A DNA stretch of 64,000 nt, from positions 1-64,000 of the forward strand of contig CAKTWP010000011.1 of the NCBI GenBank assembly GCA_934630705.1, given 5' to 3'. The translations under genes and the position numbers were made by a program. Shown piece after piece: positions 46,744-56,445 of this stretch. The notes beneath the pieces are model-generated. The model saw only the letters and a program-made list of their open reading frames with translations, did not search any database and was not told where the DNA came from. The stretch is from an uncultured Clostridia bacterium (GTDB taxonomy: Bacteria; Bacillota; Clostridia; Christensenellales; Aristaeellaceae). How positions within the stretch are numbered: the first letter of the stretch is position 1; the number at the start of each line of letters is the position of its first letter.

Positions 46744-47706
46744 ATGACCAAATATGTCGTCAAACGCGTGCTGTTCATGCTCCTTACGCTGTTTGTGATC
46801 ATGACCATGTGCTTTGTGCTGATTAAGCTGCTGCCGCTGCCCGCCGTGCGCGAAATGGGCCGCGATATTAACCTCGTGCTGGCAAAGCGCGAAAAAATGG
46901 GCTATAACAAGCCGATCATGGTGCAGTATTTCCTGTATCTCAAATCCATCATCACTGAATGGGACTGGGGCGTGGGCGAGCAGATGTATGACAGCCTCGC
47001 CATCTGGGACGTGATGATGCAGAAGCTGCCGTATACGGTGCTGGTAAACCTGTATTCCATTTTGGTTTCGATCCCGTTGGGGCTTGGCCTTGGAATTTAC
47101 GCTGCGCTGAAAAAGAATAAATGGCAGGATGGCCTGATTTCCACCCTGGTCATGGTGTTCATTTCGGTGCCGAGCTATGTATATGCGTTCCTGGTGCAAT
47201 ATATTTTCTGTTTTAAGCTGGGCTGGTTTCCGCTGCAGCTGGCGTCCTTGAGCCAGGCGGGCAGCCTGTTCAGCGGCACGATGTTCGTGTCCATGATTCC
47301 CGCGATTATGAGCCTGAGCTTCGGCGTGATCGCAGGGTTCACCCGCTATACCCGCGCGGAGCTGAGCGAAGTGCTCACCGGCGATTATATGCTTCTGGCC
47401 CGCACCAAGGGCCTTACCAAGGCGCAGGCCATTTCCCGCCATGCCATGCGCAATGCCATGGTGGTTATTTTGCCGATGATTATCGGCGAATTTATCGGCA
47501 TTCTGGGCGGCTCGATGATTATCGAGAACATTTTCGGTATCCCCGGCATTGGCAATCTCTATATTTCCTCCATCAACGTGCGCGACTACAACTTCTTCAT
47601 GGCGCTGACCGTGTTCTACACCGTGATCGGCCTGGCCTCGGGCATCGTCATTGATATCAGCTACGGATTTATTGATCCGCGGATCAGAATGGGGTCGAAG
47701 AAATGA
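46744..47706 (+). CDS. oppB: Oligopeptide ABC transporter permease, OppB type
   Basis: 320 residues from ATG 46744 (MTKYVVKRVLFMLLTLFVIM), normal family size. Six membrane helices; the EAA loop is LARTKGLTKAQAISRHAMRN (~215-235), which contacts the ATPases. GGAGG lies 13 nt upstream. Overlaps the next start (ATGA). Confidence 0.93.
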   Translation: MTKYVVKRVLFMLLTLFVIMTMCFVLIKLLPLPAVREMGRDINLVLAKREKMGYNKPIMVQYFLYLKSIITEWDWGVGEQMYDSLAIWDVMMQKLPYTVLVNLYSILVSIPLGLGLGIYAALKKNKWQDGLISTLVMVFISVPSYVYAFLVQYIFCFKLGWFPLQLASLSQAGSLFSGTMFVSMIPAIMSLSFGVIAGFTRYTRAELSEVLTGDYMLLARTKGLTKAQAISRHAMRNAMVVILPMIIGEFIGILGGSMIIENIFGIPGIGNLYISSINVRDYNFFMALTVFYTVIGLASGIVIDISYGFIDPRIRMGSKK

Positions 47707-49241
47707 TGGAACAGAAGATTGATCGGGTGATTCCCAAGGAAAAATTCGCGTTCGTCCAGAAGGAAGAACGGATTCACGACGAAAAGCTGAAGACCAAGTC
47801 CATCAGCTATTTTGGCGATGCCTGGATTCGCTTCCGCACCAATAAAAGCGCCGTGATTGCCTTTTCGCTGATCATGCTGCTGCTGCTGTTCGCGATTATC
47901 GTGCCCTTCGTGTCCAATTACACGGTGGCATTCCGGGATGGCTATTACAAGACCGTGCTGCCCAAGTGCAGCTGGTTTGCCGGCACCGGTTTCTGGGATG
48001 GCGGCCGCAATGAAAAGCAGAGCGAAGCGGGCTATCAGTATCTGAACGCCATCGGCCAGGAATCCGGGGATTCGGCCATCATGTCCGTGAAGGAATCCTT
48101 CCAGGATTCCACCGGCGCGGTCTATTATAACCTGCGCGTGGACACCTATAATATGGTGGGCTATGTGTATGTGAACCTGAGCGAGGCCGAGTATAAGGAT
48201 CTGATGGCCTATCAGGATGAGACTGGCATCCAGGTGATTTATCCCCTGGCCGCCACCCAGAGCAAGCACTTCGTGCTGGGCAACGACGGAGCCAACTTCT
48301 GGTATAAGCTTCAGGATGAAGTCCAGGGCTCCGCAGGCGCTGCTGTGCTGGATGAAAACGGCAATTATATCGCCAACTATCTTTCTTCTGATAACCCCGA
48401 AAAGGCAGGCTATACCAGCCGTATGCGCATTGCCGGGGACGGGGAAAACGGCGTGTATTACACCTACGCCCAGAAGAACCAGACAGGCTATCGTTGCCGG
48501 GTGCAGTATTCCAAGTATTTCTTCTATCGCAACCACTTCGAGCCCTCCTTCCTGTTCGGCACCAACGTGTATGGCCAGGACATTTTCACCTGCCTGGCTG
48601 TGGGCGCCCGGCTGTCCTTCCTGCTGTCCATTTCCGTGGCGACCATCAACTTCATCCTGGGCGCCATCTATGGCTCCATCGAGGGCTATTACGGCGGCGT
48701 GGTGGACCTGGTGCTGGAGCGCGTTTCCGATATTCTGTCTTCGGTGCCGTTCATGGTGGTGGCCACGCTGTTCCAGCTGCATCTGGCGGATAAGGTGGGC
48801 GTGGTGCCATGCCTGCTGTTCGCATTTGTGATGACAGGCTGGGTAGGTACGGCGGCCCGCGTCCGCACCCAGTTCTATCGCTTTAAGGGCCAGGAATATG
48901 TGCTGGCCGCCCGCACCCTGGGCGCGTCTGACCGGCGGCTGATTTTCAAGCATATCTTCCCCAACTCCCTGGGCACCATCGTCACCAGCGCGGTGATGAC
49001 CATCCCGGGCGTAATCTTCTCCGAATCCATGCTGAGCTATCTGCACATTATCAATCTGGAAGCGTCCTCCCTTACCTCCATCGGCACCATGCTTTCCAAT
49101 GGCCAGGGCTATCTGAGCAGCTATCCCCATATCATCATGTTCCCGGCCCTGTTCATCGCCATTCTGGAGATTTCCTTCAACCTGTTTGGCAACGGCCTGC
49201 GCGATGCGCTGAATCCTTCGTTGAGAGGAGCGGATGATTGA
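47703..49241 (+). CDS. oppC: Oligopeptide ABC transporter permease, OppC type, with large insert
   Basis: 512 residues, about 200 more than usual. After the first membrane helix (VIAFSLIMLLLLFAIIVPFV) comes a ~190-residue insert predicted to be outside the cell (ESFQDSTGAVYYNLRVDTYN, YMVGY-like beta strands) before the normal FGTNVYGQDIFTCLAVGARL and the EAA loop LAARTLGASDRRLIFKHIFP. The insert may contact the oversized binding protein or the N-terminal domain of the OppF-type ATPase. Confidence 0.9.
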   Translation: MMEQKIDRVIPKEKFAFVQKEERIHDEKLKTKSISYFGDAWIRFRTNKSAVIAFSLIMLLLLFAIIVPFVSNYTVAFRDGYYKTVLPKCSWFAGTGFWDGGRNEKQSEAGYQYLNAIGQESGDSAIMSVKESFQDSTGAVYYNLRVDTYNMVGYVYVNLSEAEYKDLMAYQDETGIQVIYPLAATQSKHFVLGNDGANFWYKLQDEVQGSAGAAVLDENGNYIANYLSSDNPEKAGYTSRMRIAGDGENGVYYTYAQKNQTGYRCRVQYSKYFFYRNHFEPSFLFGTNVYGQDIFTCLAVGARLSFLLSISVATINFILGAIYGSIEGYYGGVVDLVLERVSDILSSVPFMVVATLFQLHLADKVGVVPCLLFAFVMTGWVGTAARVRTQFYRFKGQEYVLAARTLGASDRRLIFKHIFPNSLGTIVTSAVMTIPGVIFSESMLSYLHIINLEASSLTSIGTMLSNGQGYLSSYPHIIMFPALFIAILEISFNLFGNGLRDALNPSLRGADD

Positions 49242-51438
49242 TATGGCAAAGCTGGAAGTAAAAAACCTGACGATTTCATTCCGCACCAATAATGGCGCCG
49301 TCCGCGCCGTGCGCGATATTTCCTTCGATCTGCATGAGGGCGAGACGCTGGCCATCGCCGGCGAATCCGGCTCCGGCAAGTCCGTCACCACCCGTGCCGT
49401 TATGGGCATTCTGGCGGGCAACGCCATGGTGGACGCCGGCGAAATCATCTATGATGGCCGGGATCTGCTGAAGATTCCCGAAGAAGAATTCCATACCCTC
49501 CGCGGTCATAAGCTGGCCATGGTGTTTCAGGACCCGCTCAGCGCCCTGAACCCCATCATGCGCATTGGCAAGCAGCTGACCGAGGCCATGCTGCTCAACA
49601 ACAAGGAACGCCGCCGGGATGGCAAAACCCAGTTTAACAAAATGCTCCGTCAGCTGGAAGAGCAGATGGTGGAAGCCTGCAAAGCGGATGGGGAAAGCGG
49701 CGATGTGAAGGCCCGCATTCATGAAAGCGTGCGGGCGTTCGACAGCTTCGTTTCTCTGGCGGTGAAGGAAGAATATTCCTATAAGGAAGCCACCGAGTCC
49801 ATTGTGGAAGCCGCGGACTGCATCGATGAATGCCAGGATGCGCTGCTCAAGCGCAGCGAAAAGGACGTTCGGGACGCATGCGGCCGGCTGAACCGGGCAA
49901 TGAAGCACATCTTTAATCCCTATACCTTTGACGCAAACGACGGGGATATTGTCCGCTTCGCCCAGAGCCTGTCCACCTTCCATCAGCATTACACCAACCG
50001 CCAGCAGCCCGAAATGGAAGCGCTGCTGGACGAAGTGAAGGCCAAGCTGGACACCGTGCTCAAGGGCCCCACCCCCAATTTCTTCTGCATCGGCTATTGT
50101 CTGCAGCATGGCTACACCCCCGATCCCAAGAGGCAGACCATTGCGGAAATCAACGCCCAGGCCCGTAAAACCCTGGACGACGGGTTCATGCTGGCCTTCC
50201 TCAAGGACGTGGAAAAGGCCCTGCGGTATTCCGAAAACCAGTCCGTACGGATGAAGGAGGAGGCCGTGGCTGCGCTGAAAAAGGCGCTGCCCGTGTTCCG
50301 CCAGAATCCGCTGGACGAGGGCAAATGCAAGGAAGCCATGCGCGCCTCCGCCGCGGCGGTGGAAGCGTCCATTGATAAGCTGCTTCTGGATAAGGACAAT
50401 ATGGCCTATGTGTATCGCAGCGGCGTGGCCTCCTATATCAACCGCTATTTCCGCTCCCTGACCTATAACCCCAAGGAGGAAAAGCGATTTACCCGGGAAA
50501 CGGCCAGGTTTGAAAAGGACACAGCCAAGGGCAAGAATGTGGCTGCCGTGGTGCCCATGAACCTGATCGATACCCAGGCGGCGCAGGATAACCTGAGCGG
50601 CATGGTGGAAAAGCTGATCGCTCATTTCGAGGAGCAGATGGCCGATCAGAGCAATACGGATTATGAAGCCCGCGGCGTGGAAATGGTGGATTACCTCAAG
50701 GCCCGGGCGGAGGATTACGCCTTCCGCCTCACCAAGGGCATGGCCCGCCATCGCGCCATTGAGCTGATGAAGGAAGTGGGTATTCCCGAGCCCCACAAGC
50801 GCTATCGTCAGTATCCCTTCGAATTTTCCGGCGGCATGCGGCAGCGCATCGTGATCGCCATCGCCCTGTCGGCCAACCCGGATATCCTCATCTGCGACGA
50901 GCCCACCACCGCGCTGGACGTGACCATTCAGGCCCAGATTCTGGAGCTGATCAACCGGCTTAAGGCGGAGCGGCGGCTGTCGGTCATCTTCATCACCCAT
51001 GACCTGGGCGTGGTGGCCAATATGGCCGACCGGATCGCCATCATGTATGCCGGCAAGATTGTGGAATACGGCACGGCGGACGATGTGTTCTATGATCCCC
51101 GGCATCCCTACACCTGGGCCCTCCTTTCCTCCATGCCCGATCTGGAGACCAAGGAAAAGCTGGAAGCCATTCCCGGCACCCCGCCGGACATGATCGTGCC
51201 CCCCAAGGGCGACGCTTTTGCCCCACGGAATAAATACGCCATGCAGATCGACTTCGAGGAGCAGCCGCCCATGTTCCGCATCAGCGAAACCCATTCGGCG
51301 GCTACCTGGCTGCTGCATCCCGACGCCCCGAAGGTGGAGCCGCCGGCCATTGTGACCGACCGTATCCGCCGCATGCAGAAGGAGCAGGCAGAGCACGAGG
51401 CCCAGGAACGCATGATGAAAGGAGGCGCTGAAGCATGA
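49234..51438 (+). CDS. oppD: Oligopeptide ABC transporter ATPase, OppD type, with ~370-residue insert
   Basis: 734 residues against ~330 normally. Walker A GESGSGKS (~43-50), Q-loop VFQDPLSALNP (~97), then after GKQLTEAMLL an insert of ~370 mostly helical, charged residues (ERRRDGKTQFNKMLRQLEEQ; EKRFTRETARFEKD) before the signature FSGGMRQR (~532), Walker B ILICDEPTTALD and FITHDLGVVANMA. The insert enters the helical subdomain. The C-terminal YPYTWALLSSMPDLE-type oligopeptide domain is present. Start overlaps oppC. Confidence 0.9.
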   Translation: MIDMAKLEVKNLTISFRTNNGAVRAVRDISFDLHEGETLAIAGESGSGKSVTTRAVMGILAGNAMVDAGEIIYDGRDLLKIPEEEFHTLRGHKLAMVFQDPLSALNPIMRIGKQLTEAMLLNNKERRRDGKTQFNKMLRQLEEQMVEACKADGESGDVKARIHESVRAFDSFVSLAVKEEYSYKEATESIVEAADCIDECQDALLKRSEKDVRDACGRLNRAMKHIFNPYTFDANDGDIVRFAQSLSTFHQHYTNRQQPEMEALLDEVKAKLDTVLKGPTPNFFCIGYCLQHGYTPDPKRQTIAEINAQARKTLDDGFMLAFLKDVEKALRYSENQSVRMKEEAVAALKKALPVFRQNPLDEGKCKEAMRASAAAVEASIDKLLLDKDNMAYVYRSGVASYINRYFRSLTYNPKEEKRFTRETARFEKDTAKGKNVAAVVPMNLIDTQAAQDNLSGMVEKLIAHFEEQMADQSNTDYEARGVEMVDYLKARAEDYAFRLTKGMARHRAIELMKEVGIPEPHKRYRQYPFEFSGGMRQRIVIAIALSANPDILICDEPTTALDVTIQAQILELINRLKAERRLSVIFITHDLGVVANMADRIAIMYAGKIVEYGTADDVFYDPRHPYTWALLSSMPDLETKEKLEAIPGTPPDMIVPPKGDAFAPRNKYAMQIDFEEQPPMFRISETHSAATWLLHPDAPKVEPPAIVTDRIRRMQKEQAEHEAQERMMKGGAEA

Positions 51439-53888
51439 AGCTTGCCAAGAAAATCGCCTCGGCGCTGCGGATCCTCGGCTGGGTGAGCATTGCCCTGGCC
51501 GTGGTGATGAGCATTTACGCAGCGGCCAATGACGGCAGCTGCTGGAATTCCCTCAGCGCCACGCTCCGCGCCAATGAAGTGAACACCAATGTGTTCACCC
51601 GTATCCGGTTTGACCATCAGTTTTTTAGCGCCCTCTCCGATGCGGCAGACAGCAAGAATCTGCAGTCCGGCCTGCGGGAGCAGCGCGCCCGGGCGTTTTA
51701 TGATGAATGGGCGGAGCAGCTGGCCAAGGCCCAGGACGATCGCATCGCCGCCAATACCGATGCGTTCTTCGCCGCCTTTGACGAGAGCTTTGACGCGGGC
51801 GCCTATCTCGAATTTTACGCCCAGCAGGAAAACAGCGAGGACACCCGCCTGCTCAAGGATGCCTTTGAGTATCTGGATGGGCTGGCCAAGCCCGCCAAGA
51901 GCGGCAAAAAGATAAAGCTTCAGGCGGCGTCCTGCGAAAAGGACGCGGCGGCCTATTATGAAGCCTTCGCTCAGGAGAAGGGCGAAGCAGCGGGCACGTA
52001 TCTGGAATTTGTGGAAACCGTGGTTTCCATGGTGAAGGAGGATATTGCCGCGGGAGCCAGCGTGACGGACGCGAGAAAGTACATTCAGGCGCTGGACGCG
52101 GATCGGTACGTCGTGGCCCTGGCCGCCGTGCAGGCGCAGGAGCGCACTGCCACCGAGGATTTGATGGATGAATTTGCCGCGCTGGCGCAGCAGCGGGCCA
52201 ACGGGGAAGATGCGGATTTCCGCGGGTTCTTCCAGGCCAAGTACGACGCGCTGGTGGCCCGCTATCCCAACGAGGACGTGGCGCGGATGGACGTGTTCAC
52301 GGAAACCTTCTATCGCCTCCTTAACGACAGCGGCTTCGACGGCTCCGTCAACACCCTGATGAAGGCCGTGCGCACGGCCAAAACCGAGGCGGACGCTTCC
52401 GGCTATGGCGTGGCTTTGGCCAAGCTGGCCCAGGATACCGTCAAGAAATCCGACGACAGCAACGCCATCGGCGCCGTCACCCTGCTCTGGGCGCTGGCAG
52501 CCAATGTGCCGGTGCTGTGGATCGTCGGCATTGTGCTGATCGCGCTGGCCAAGGTGCTGGATAAGGTGGTCAACCGCATCACCCTGAACCGGCTGGAGCA
52601 TGCGGGCATCGAAGAGGATCCCGATGTGCTGCTGCGGGTCAATCACCTCAAGCAGTATTTCCGCAGTGGCGAGTACATCAACAAGGCCGTGGATGATGTG
52701 AGCTTCTACATCAAGCGGGGTGAGGTGTTTGGTCTGGTGGGCGAATCCGGCTGCGGCAAAACCACCACCGGCCGTACCATCATCAACCTGTATGACCCCA
52801 CCGAGGGCGACGTTTACTTCCAGGGCCTGCGCATCTCCTCCACCCAGAACGGCCTGCCCGTGCTGATTCAGAGCCTGCACAATGAATATGAAGAAACCAA
52901 ACGGGCCATGAAGGAGGATCTGCGGGAGAAGCTGGCCAATGAGCCCCAGCGCAAGGCCGAACTGACGAAGGAAACCAATGAAAAGCTCAAGGCCATGCGC
53001 AAGGCCATGAAGCAGAAGATTCGCCAGGCCCGCACCAACGCGCTGGAATCCTCTGTGGAAAAGAGCAAGTGCGTGGAAAAGTATCGGGAAAAGCGCAAGG
53101 CCGAGCTCACTGCCCAGTATAACGAGGATATGAAAACGCTCTCCGGCGAGGCCGCCCAGGAGCGCAAGGAACGTTATGAGCTGGACATGAAGGTTGCCGC
53201 CAAGGACAACATCATGACCAAGATGCAGATGATCTTCCAGGATCCCATCGCGTCCATCAATCCCCGTATGACCGTGCGGGAAATCATTGCTGAGGGCCTG
53301 AAAATCCGCGGCATCAAGGACGAAAAGTATATCGACGAAAAGGTATACGAAGTGCTGGATCTGGTGGGTCTGGTGCGGGAGCATGCGGACCGCTATCCTC
53401 ATGAATTCTCCGGCGGCCAGCGTCAGCGTATCGGCATCGCCCGGGCCATCGTGCTTCAGCCCGATCTGATCATCGCCGACGAACCCATCTCCGCGCTGGA
53501 TGTGTCCATTCAGGCGCAGGTGATTAACCTGCTCAACGATCTGCGCAATAAGATGGGCCTGACCATCATGTTCATTGCCCATAACCTGTCCGTGGTGAAG
53601 TATTTCTCCGATCGGATCGGCGTGATGTATTACGGCAAGCTGGTGGAGCTGGCCACGTCGGATGAGCTGTTTGAGCATCCGCTGCACCCCTACACCAAGT
53701 CCCTGCTTTCCGCCATTCCGTATCCGGATCCGCACCATGAAAAGCATCGCAAGCGCATTGAGTATAACCCGCGCAAGGTGCATGATTATCGGGTGGATAA
53801 GCCGACGCTGCGGGAAATCAGGCCGGGCCACTTCGTGCAGTGCAACGATGCGGAGTTTGAGGCCTATAAGAAGGAACTGGGCATCTGA
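51435..53888 (+). CDS. oppF: Oligopeptide ABC transporter ATPase, OppF type, with membrane-anchored N-terminal domain
   Basis: 817 residues against ~320 normally. N-terminal membrane helix (LGWVSIALAVVMSIYAA, ~13-30), ~315 helical, acidic residues, a second helix (ANVPVLWIVGIVLIALAKVL, ~356-375), then the ATPase: Walker A GESGCGKT (~437), a ~105-residue Lys/Glu coiled-coil insert (KLKAMRKAMKQKIRQA), Q-loop IFQDPIASINP (~598), signature FSGGQRQR, Walker B LIIADEPISALD. Two helices around the extra domain place it outside the cell, unusual for an ABC ATPase. Overlaps oppD by 4 nt. Confidence 0.9.
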   Translation: MKLAKKIASALRILGWVSIALAVVMSIYAAANDGSCWNSLSATLRANEVNTNVFTRIRFDHQFFSALSDAADSKNLQSGLREQRARAFYDEWAEQLAKAQDDRIAANTDAFFAAFDESFDAGAYLEFYAQQENSEDTRLLKDAFEYLDGLAKPAKSGKKIKLQAASCEKDAAAYYEAFAQEKGEAAGTYLEFVETVVSMVKEDIAAGASVTDARKYIQALDADRYVVALAAVQAQERTATEDLMDEFAALAQQRANGEDADFRGFFQAKYDALVARYPNEDVARMDVFTETFYRLLNDSGFDGSVNTLMKAVRTAKTEADASGYGVALAKLAQDTVKKSDDSNAIGAVTLLWALAANVPVLWIVGIVLIALAKVLDKVVNRITLNRLEHAGIEEDPDVLLRVNHLKQYFRSGEYINKAVDDVSFYIKRGEVFGLVGESGCGKTTTGRTIINLYDPTEGDVYFQGLRISSTQNGLPVLIQSLHNEYEETKRAMKEDLREKLANEPQRKAELTKETNEKLKAMRKAMKQKIRQARTNALESSVEKSKCVEKYREKRKAELTAQYNEDMKTLSGEAAQERKERYELDMKVAAKDNIMTKMQMIFQDPIASINPRMTVREIIAEGLKIRGIKDEKYIDEKVYEVLDLVGLVREHADRYPHEFSGGQRQRIGIARAIVLQPDLIIADEPISALDVSIQAQVINLLNDLRNKMGLTIMFIAHNLSVVKYFSDRIGVMYYGKLVELATSDELFEHPLHPYTKSLLSAIPYPDPHHEKHRKRIEYNPRKVHDYRVDKPTLREIRPGHFVQCNDAEFEAYKKELGI

Positions 53889-53905
53889 TTTTCAAAATGT
53901 CTGGA

Positions 53906-53944
53906 GGGGGCTTCTTTCCTGCGGGAAAGGGCCCCCTGTCTTTT
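53906..53944 (+). terminator. Terminator of the Opp operon
   Basis: GGGGGC tt CTTTCC tgc GGGAAAG g GCCCCC then TGTCTTTT. Confidence 0.88.
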
Positions 53945-54073
53945 CCGGGAACGGATGAGGGGAACAGATAACAGATGGTGGCAGCCGGGCTGAAGCGCGG
54001 GAAAGCCCTGCGCCCGGCGTTTGCCGGCGGCAAGACCGCCCTTCATCCGATGCCCAATGCAAAGGAGCAAATC

Positions 54074-54535
54074 ATGGCAGCAAAGAAAATCGTGAAAAGA
54101 ACGGCGAAAAAGAATAAGCCCCGGGTGCGCCTGGGCACGCCGAAGCAATATCTCTGGACACTGGGCGTGGGCCTGGCGGTAAGCCTGAGCATCGCACTGC
54201 TGCAGGGCTTCACCTTGGGCAATCCCGCCTATCAGAACGCCCAATACCTCAGCGACGGCTGCTTTGTGACGAGCATGCTGCTGCTGGGCGCGGGGGCCCT
54301 GACCTGGATTGGCGGCAGCGGTTTTTTCGATATTTTCGGCTATGGCGTTCGCAGTCTGCCCACGCTGTTTACCCCCTTTAAGGGACCGAAACGGTATGCC
54401 ACATATTACGATTACAAAGAAGCCAAGGCCCAGCGCCGCAGCGGCCCGCAATATTTCCTGCTGATTAGCGGCGCGGTGTTTCTGCTGGCGGCGGCGGTAT
54501 GCCTGGGCATGTATTACAATCTGCCCACGGTGTGA
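54074..54535 (+). CDS. DUF3899 membrane protein
   Basis: 153 residues from ATG 54074 (AAAGGAG upstream). Basic N-terminus then three membrane helices (WTLGVGLAVSLSIALLQGF, LSDGCFVTSMLLLGAGALTW, FLLISGAVFLLAAAVCLGMY); NAQYLSDGCF-x-x-SMLLLGAG is the DUF3899 pattern. Commonly near oligopeptide transporters; function unknown. Confidence 0.88.
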   Translation: MAAKKIVKRTAKKNKPRVRLGTPKQYLWTLGVGLAVSLSIALLQGFTLGNPAYQNAQYLSDGCFVTSMLLLGAGALTWIGGSGFFDIFGYGVRSLPTLFTPFKGPKRYATYYDYKEAKAQRRSGPQYFLLISGAVFLLAAAVCLGMYYNLPTV

Positions 54536-54595
54536 AGCCGCTTTGTAAAATAAAAATCGGAAAGCTGAAAGCGCCGGTAAGAAGCAAGAAAATGA

Positions 54596-54627
54596 AAAAA
54601 GACACGGAAATCCCGTGCCTTTTTGAT
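54596..54627. terminator. Bidirectional terminator
   Basis: AAAAGACACGG aaat CCCGTGCCTTTTT; serves the DUF3899 gene on the plus strand and the ATPase gene on the minus strand. Confidence 0.78.
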
Positions 54628-54670
54628 TGCGTTCCGTCGCTCAATCCTGCATCTTTTCTAAAGACGGCGA

Positions 54671-55699
54671 TTATTCCGGCAGCGTCTCCATAAATTCCTG
54701 ACGAATGGCATCCAACCGGCCGTAATCCATGGCGTCGATGTAATATCTCTCCAGCGCGTCATGGCGGGCCTTGGCCTCGCCCAGCGCGTCGATGGCCTGG
54801 TTCAGGCACAGGTCGTATACCGCCCGGTCAAAGGCCAGCCGCGGCCCCGCATGGCGCAGCAGCGTCCCGTCCAGCCGCGGGGTGAGCACGGGCGCGTCCA
54901 GCATCACCGCGCTGGTCAGCGTCACATCGCCAACGGTCACATGGGCCAGCATCGCCGCGTCCAGCGGATCATGATATGCCGCCCGCCGCATGCCCAGCCG
55001 CTCCGCCTGGGCCCAGACGGGGGCCAGCAGGCTGCCGGCGTCAAATCCCCAGGGCGCGTCAATGCAATACACCGTGCCCGTGAGCACCGAATCCAGCTGC
55101 TGAATCACGCCCTGATAGGTGATGGCCTGGGCATAGGCATGCCGGGCCTGGCCTTCAGGCGCGGCGGGAAGGAGACTGAGCAGCTCGCCCTCCAGCGCCC
55201 GGCGGGCCTTTGGCGAAAACGCCGCCTGATGCACTGCGACCGCGTCCGCCCACATGACCTGCGCGGCGGAAAGATAGCGATAAGCCCGGGCATAATCCCC
55301 GGCAATTTCTCGGCCCAGCTGGGCGATGGGCTCGCGATAGGCAGAAAGCTGCCGTTCATCCAGGCATACGCCCAGGTTCAGAATCCCGTCTGCTGCGCCC
55401 GGCAGGATAGGATCGATAATGTGGGGGGAGGTGCCGTCCAGCATCAGAAAGGCCGCCTCGGGCACGGAAACTGCGTCCAGGCTGTCTGGATCGCCGGAGC
55501 AATGGTAGTACCAGACGGCCTTGCCCGCCTTTTCATAGCGCTGCCCCACCTGCCGCATCAGCGTGCTTTTGCCCACCCCCGGGCCGCCCTTAAGAATTAC
55601 CGTGCGGCCCACGCCCTGGCGCAGATTGTCAAAAAAGCCCACGAATCCGGCGGCGGTGTTGCTGCCGGGAAAGAGATGCCGTGTCTGCTGCAATGCCAT
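54671..55699 (-). CDS. P-loop ATPase of the PRK06851 type
   Basis: 342 residues from ATG 55699 (AGGGGGA upstream). Walker A LKGGPGVGKSTLMRQVG (~34-50). Opening RHLFPGSNTAAGFVGFFDNL and the YYHCSGDPDSLDAVSVPEAA block match a Bacillota family of two-part P-loop proteins of unknown role. There appears to be one clear Walker A; the second half is diverged. Confidence 0.83.
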   Translation of the reverse strand: MALQQTRHLFPGSNTAAGFVGFFDNLRQGVGRTVILKGGPGVGKSTLMRQVGQRYEKAGKAVWYYHCSGDPDSLDAVSVPEAAFLMLDGTSPHIIDPILPGAADGILNLGVCLDERQLSAYREPIAQLGREIAGDYARAYRYLSAAQVMWADAVAVHQAAFSPKARRALEGELLSLLPAAPEGQARHAYAQAITYQGVIQQLDSVLTGTVYCIDAPWGFDAGSLLAPVWAQAERLGMRRAAYHDPLDAAMLAHVTVGDVTLTSAVMLDAPVLTPRLDGTLLRHAGPRLAFDRAVYDLCLNQAIDALGEAKARHDALERYYIDAMDYGRLDAIRQEFMETLPE

Positions 55700-56001
55700 C
55701 AAAAATCCCCCTTCACTGACTGGTTGCGTCATGCCAGCCTATGAAGGGAGACACCAAATTATGCCGAAGAAAATGGGATTGGGGGAGGAAGTAAAGCCAT
55801 CCCGGAAAGCCTCAGAAATCTTATCCGTGCTTTAGTCTATCCGCAGTGCCATGTTTCTATCCGGCCGGGGTGCAGTGTGGATGGGAGCAGGCACAGGCAT
55901 TGTCCCGTGCAGCTTTCCTGAAGGGGGAGCAGGAGGCGCTGTTCTTTGACTGCAAAGAACGGTTCCCCTGCAAATATCATCGCTTCCCGCATTCTGCTTT
56001 T
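55700..56001. other. Gap without a confident gene
   Basis: 302 bp. A 24-codon plus-strand ORF at 55,761-55,835 (MPKKMGLGEEVKPSRKASEI) has GGGAG 11 nt upstream but no promoter or other support. Nothing else seen. Confidence 0.5.
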
Positions 56002-56445
56002 TTATTCCGCGTCCTTGTGCATTTGCAGATAGGGCAGATCGCTAAAGCCCATGCGGGCGTAAAGGGCGCGGGCGCGTTCGTTTTCGGGCTCTACTTCCAG
56101 CCGCATCCGGGCCATCTTGTCCCCATATGCCTCCTGCAGCCAGGCAAAATAATGACTGCCCAGCCCCTGGCCCTGAAACTCCGGCCGGATGTACAGCTCT
56201 TCCAACCATAGCACCAGCCCGCCGGCTTCGTTGGTATAGGTGAAGGCCAGCAGCGCGTATCCTGCCAGCTTCCCATTTTTTCGGATCAGATGGGCCGCGG
56301 CAAAGGGACTGCCGCTTAGGATCTCATCGCAGGTGCGCTCAAAATGCGCATCAGGCACCGGCGAAAGCACGGCGGGGGTGTGATAAAACTCATGCATCAG
56401 GGTAATCAGTTCATCCCGGTTTTCCGGGCGCAGCTGTTCAATCAT
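56002..56445 (-). CDS. GNAT family N-acetyltransferase
   Basis: 147 residues from ATG 56445, which overlaps the VTC stop (ATGA). Acetyl-CoA loop YIRPEFQGQGLGSHYFAWLQ (~93-112, Q-G-x-G) and the C-terminal NERARALYARMGFSDLPYLQ. Substrate unknown. Last gene of the CotH operon. Confidence 0.9.
   Translation of the reverse strand: MIEQLRPENRDELITLMHEFYHTPAVLSPVPDAHFERTCDEILSGSPFAAAHLIRKNGKLAGYALLAFTYTNEAGGLVLWLEELYIRPEFQGQGLGSHYFAWLQEAYGDKMARMRLEVEPENERARALYARMGFSDLPYLQMHKDAE

Noticed and set aside
49276..53831. Long minus-strand frames (706 and 907 codons) opposite oppD and oppF
   Set aside because: Mirror frames of genuine ATPase genes; no ribosome-binding site or recognisable domain.
55761..55835. 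24-codon ORF MPKKMGLGEEVKPSRKASEI
   Set aside because: Has GGGAG at a long spacing only; no promoter, terminator or conservation evidence available.
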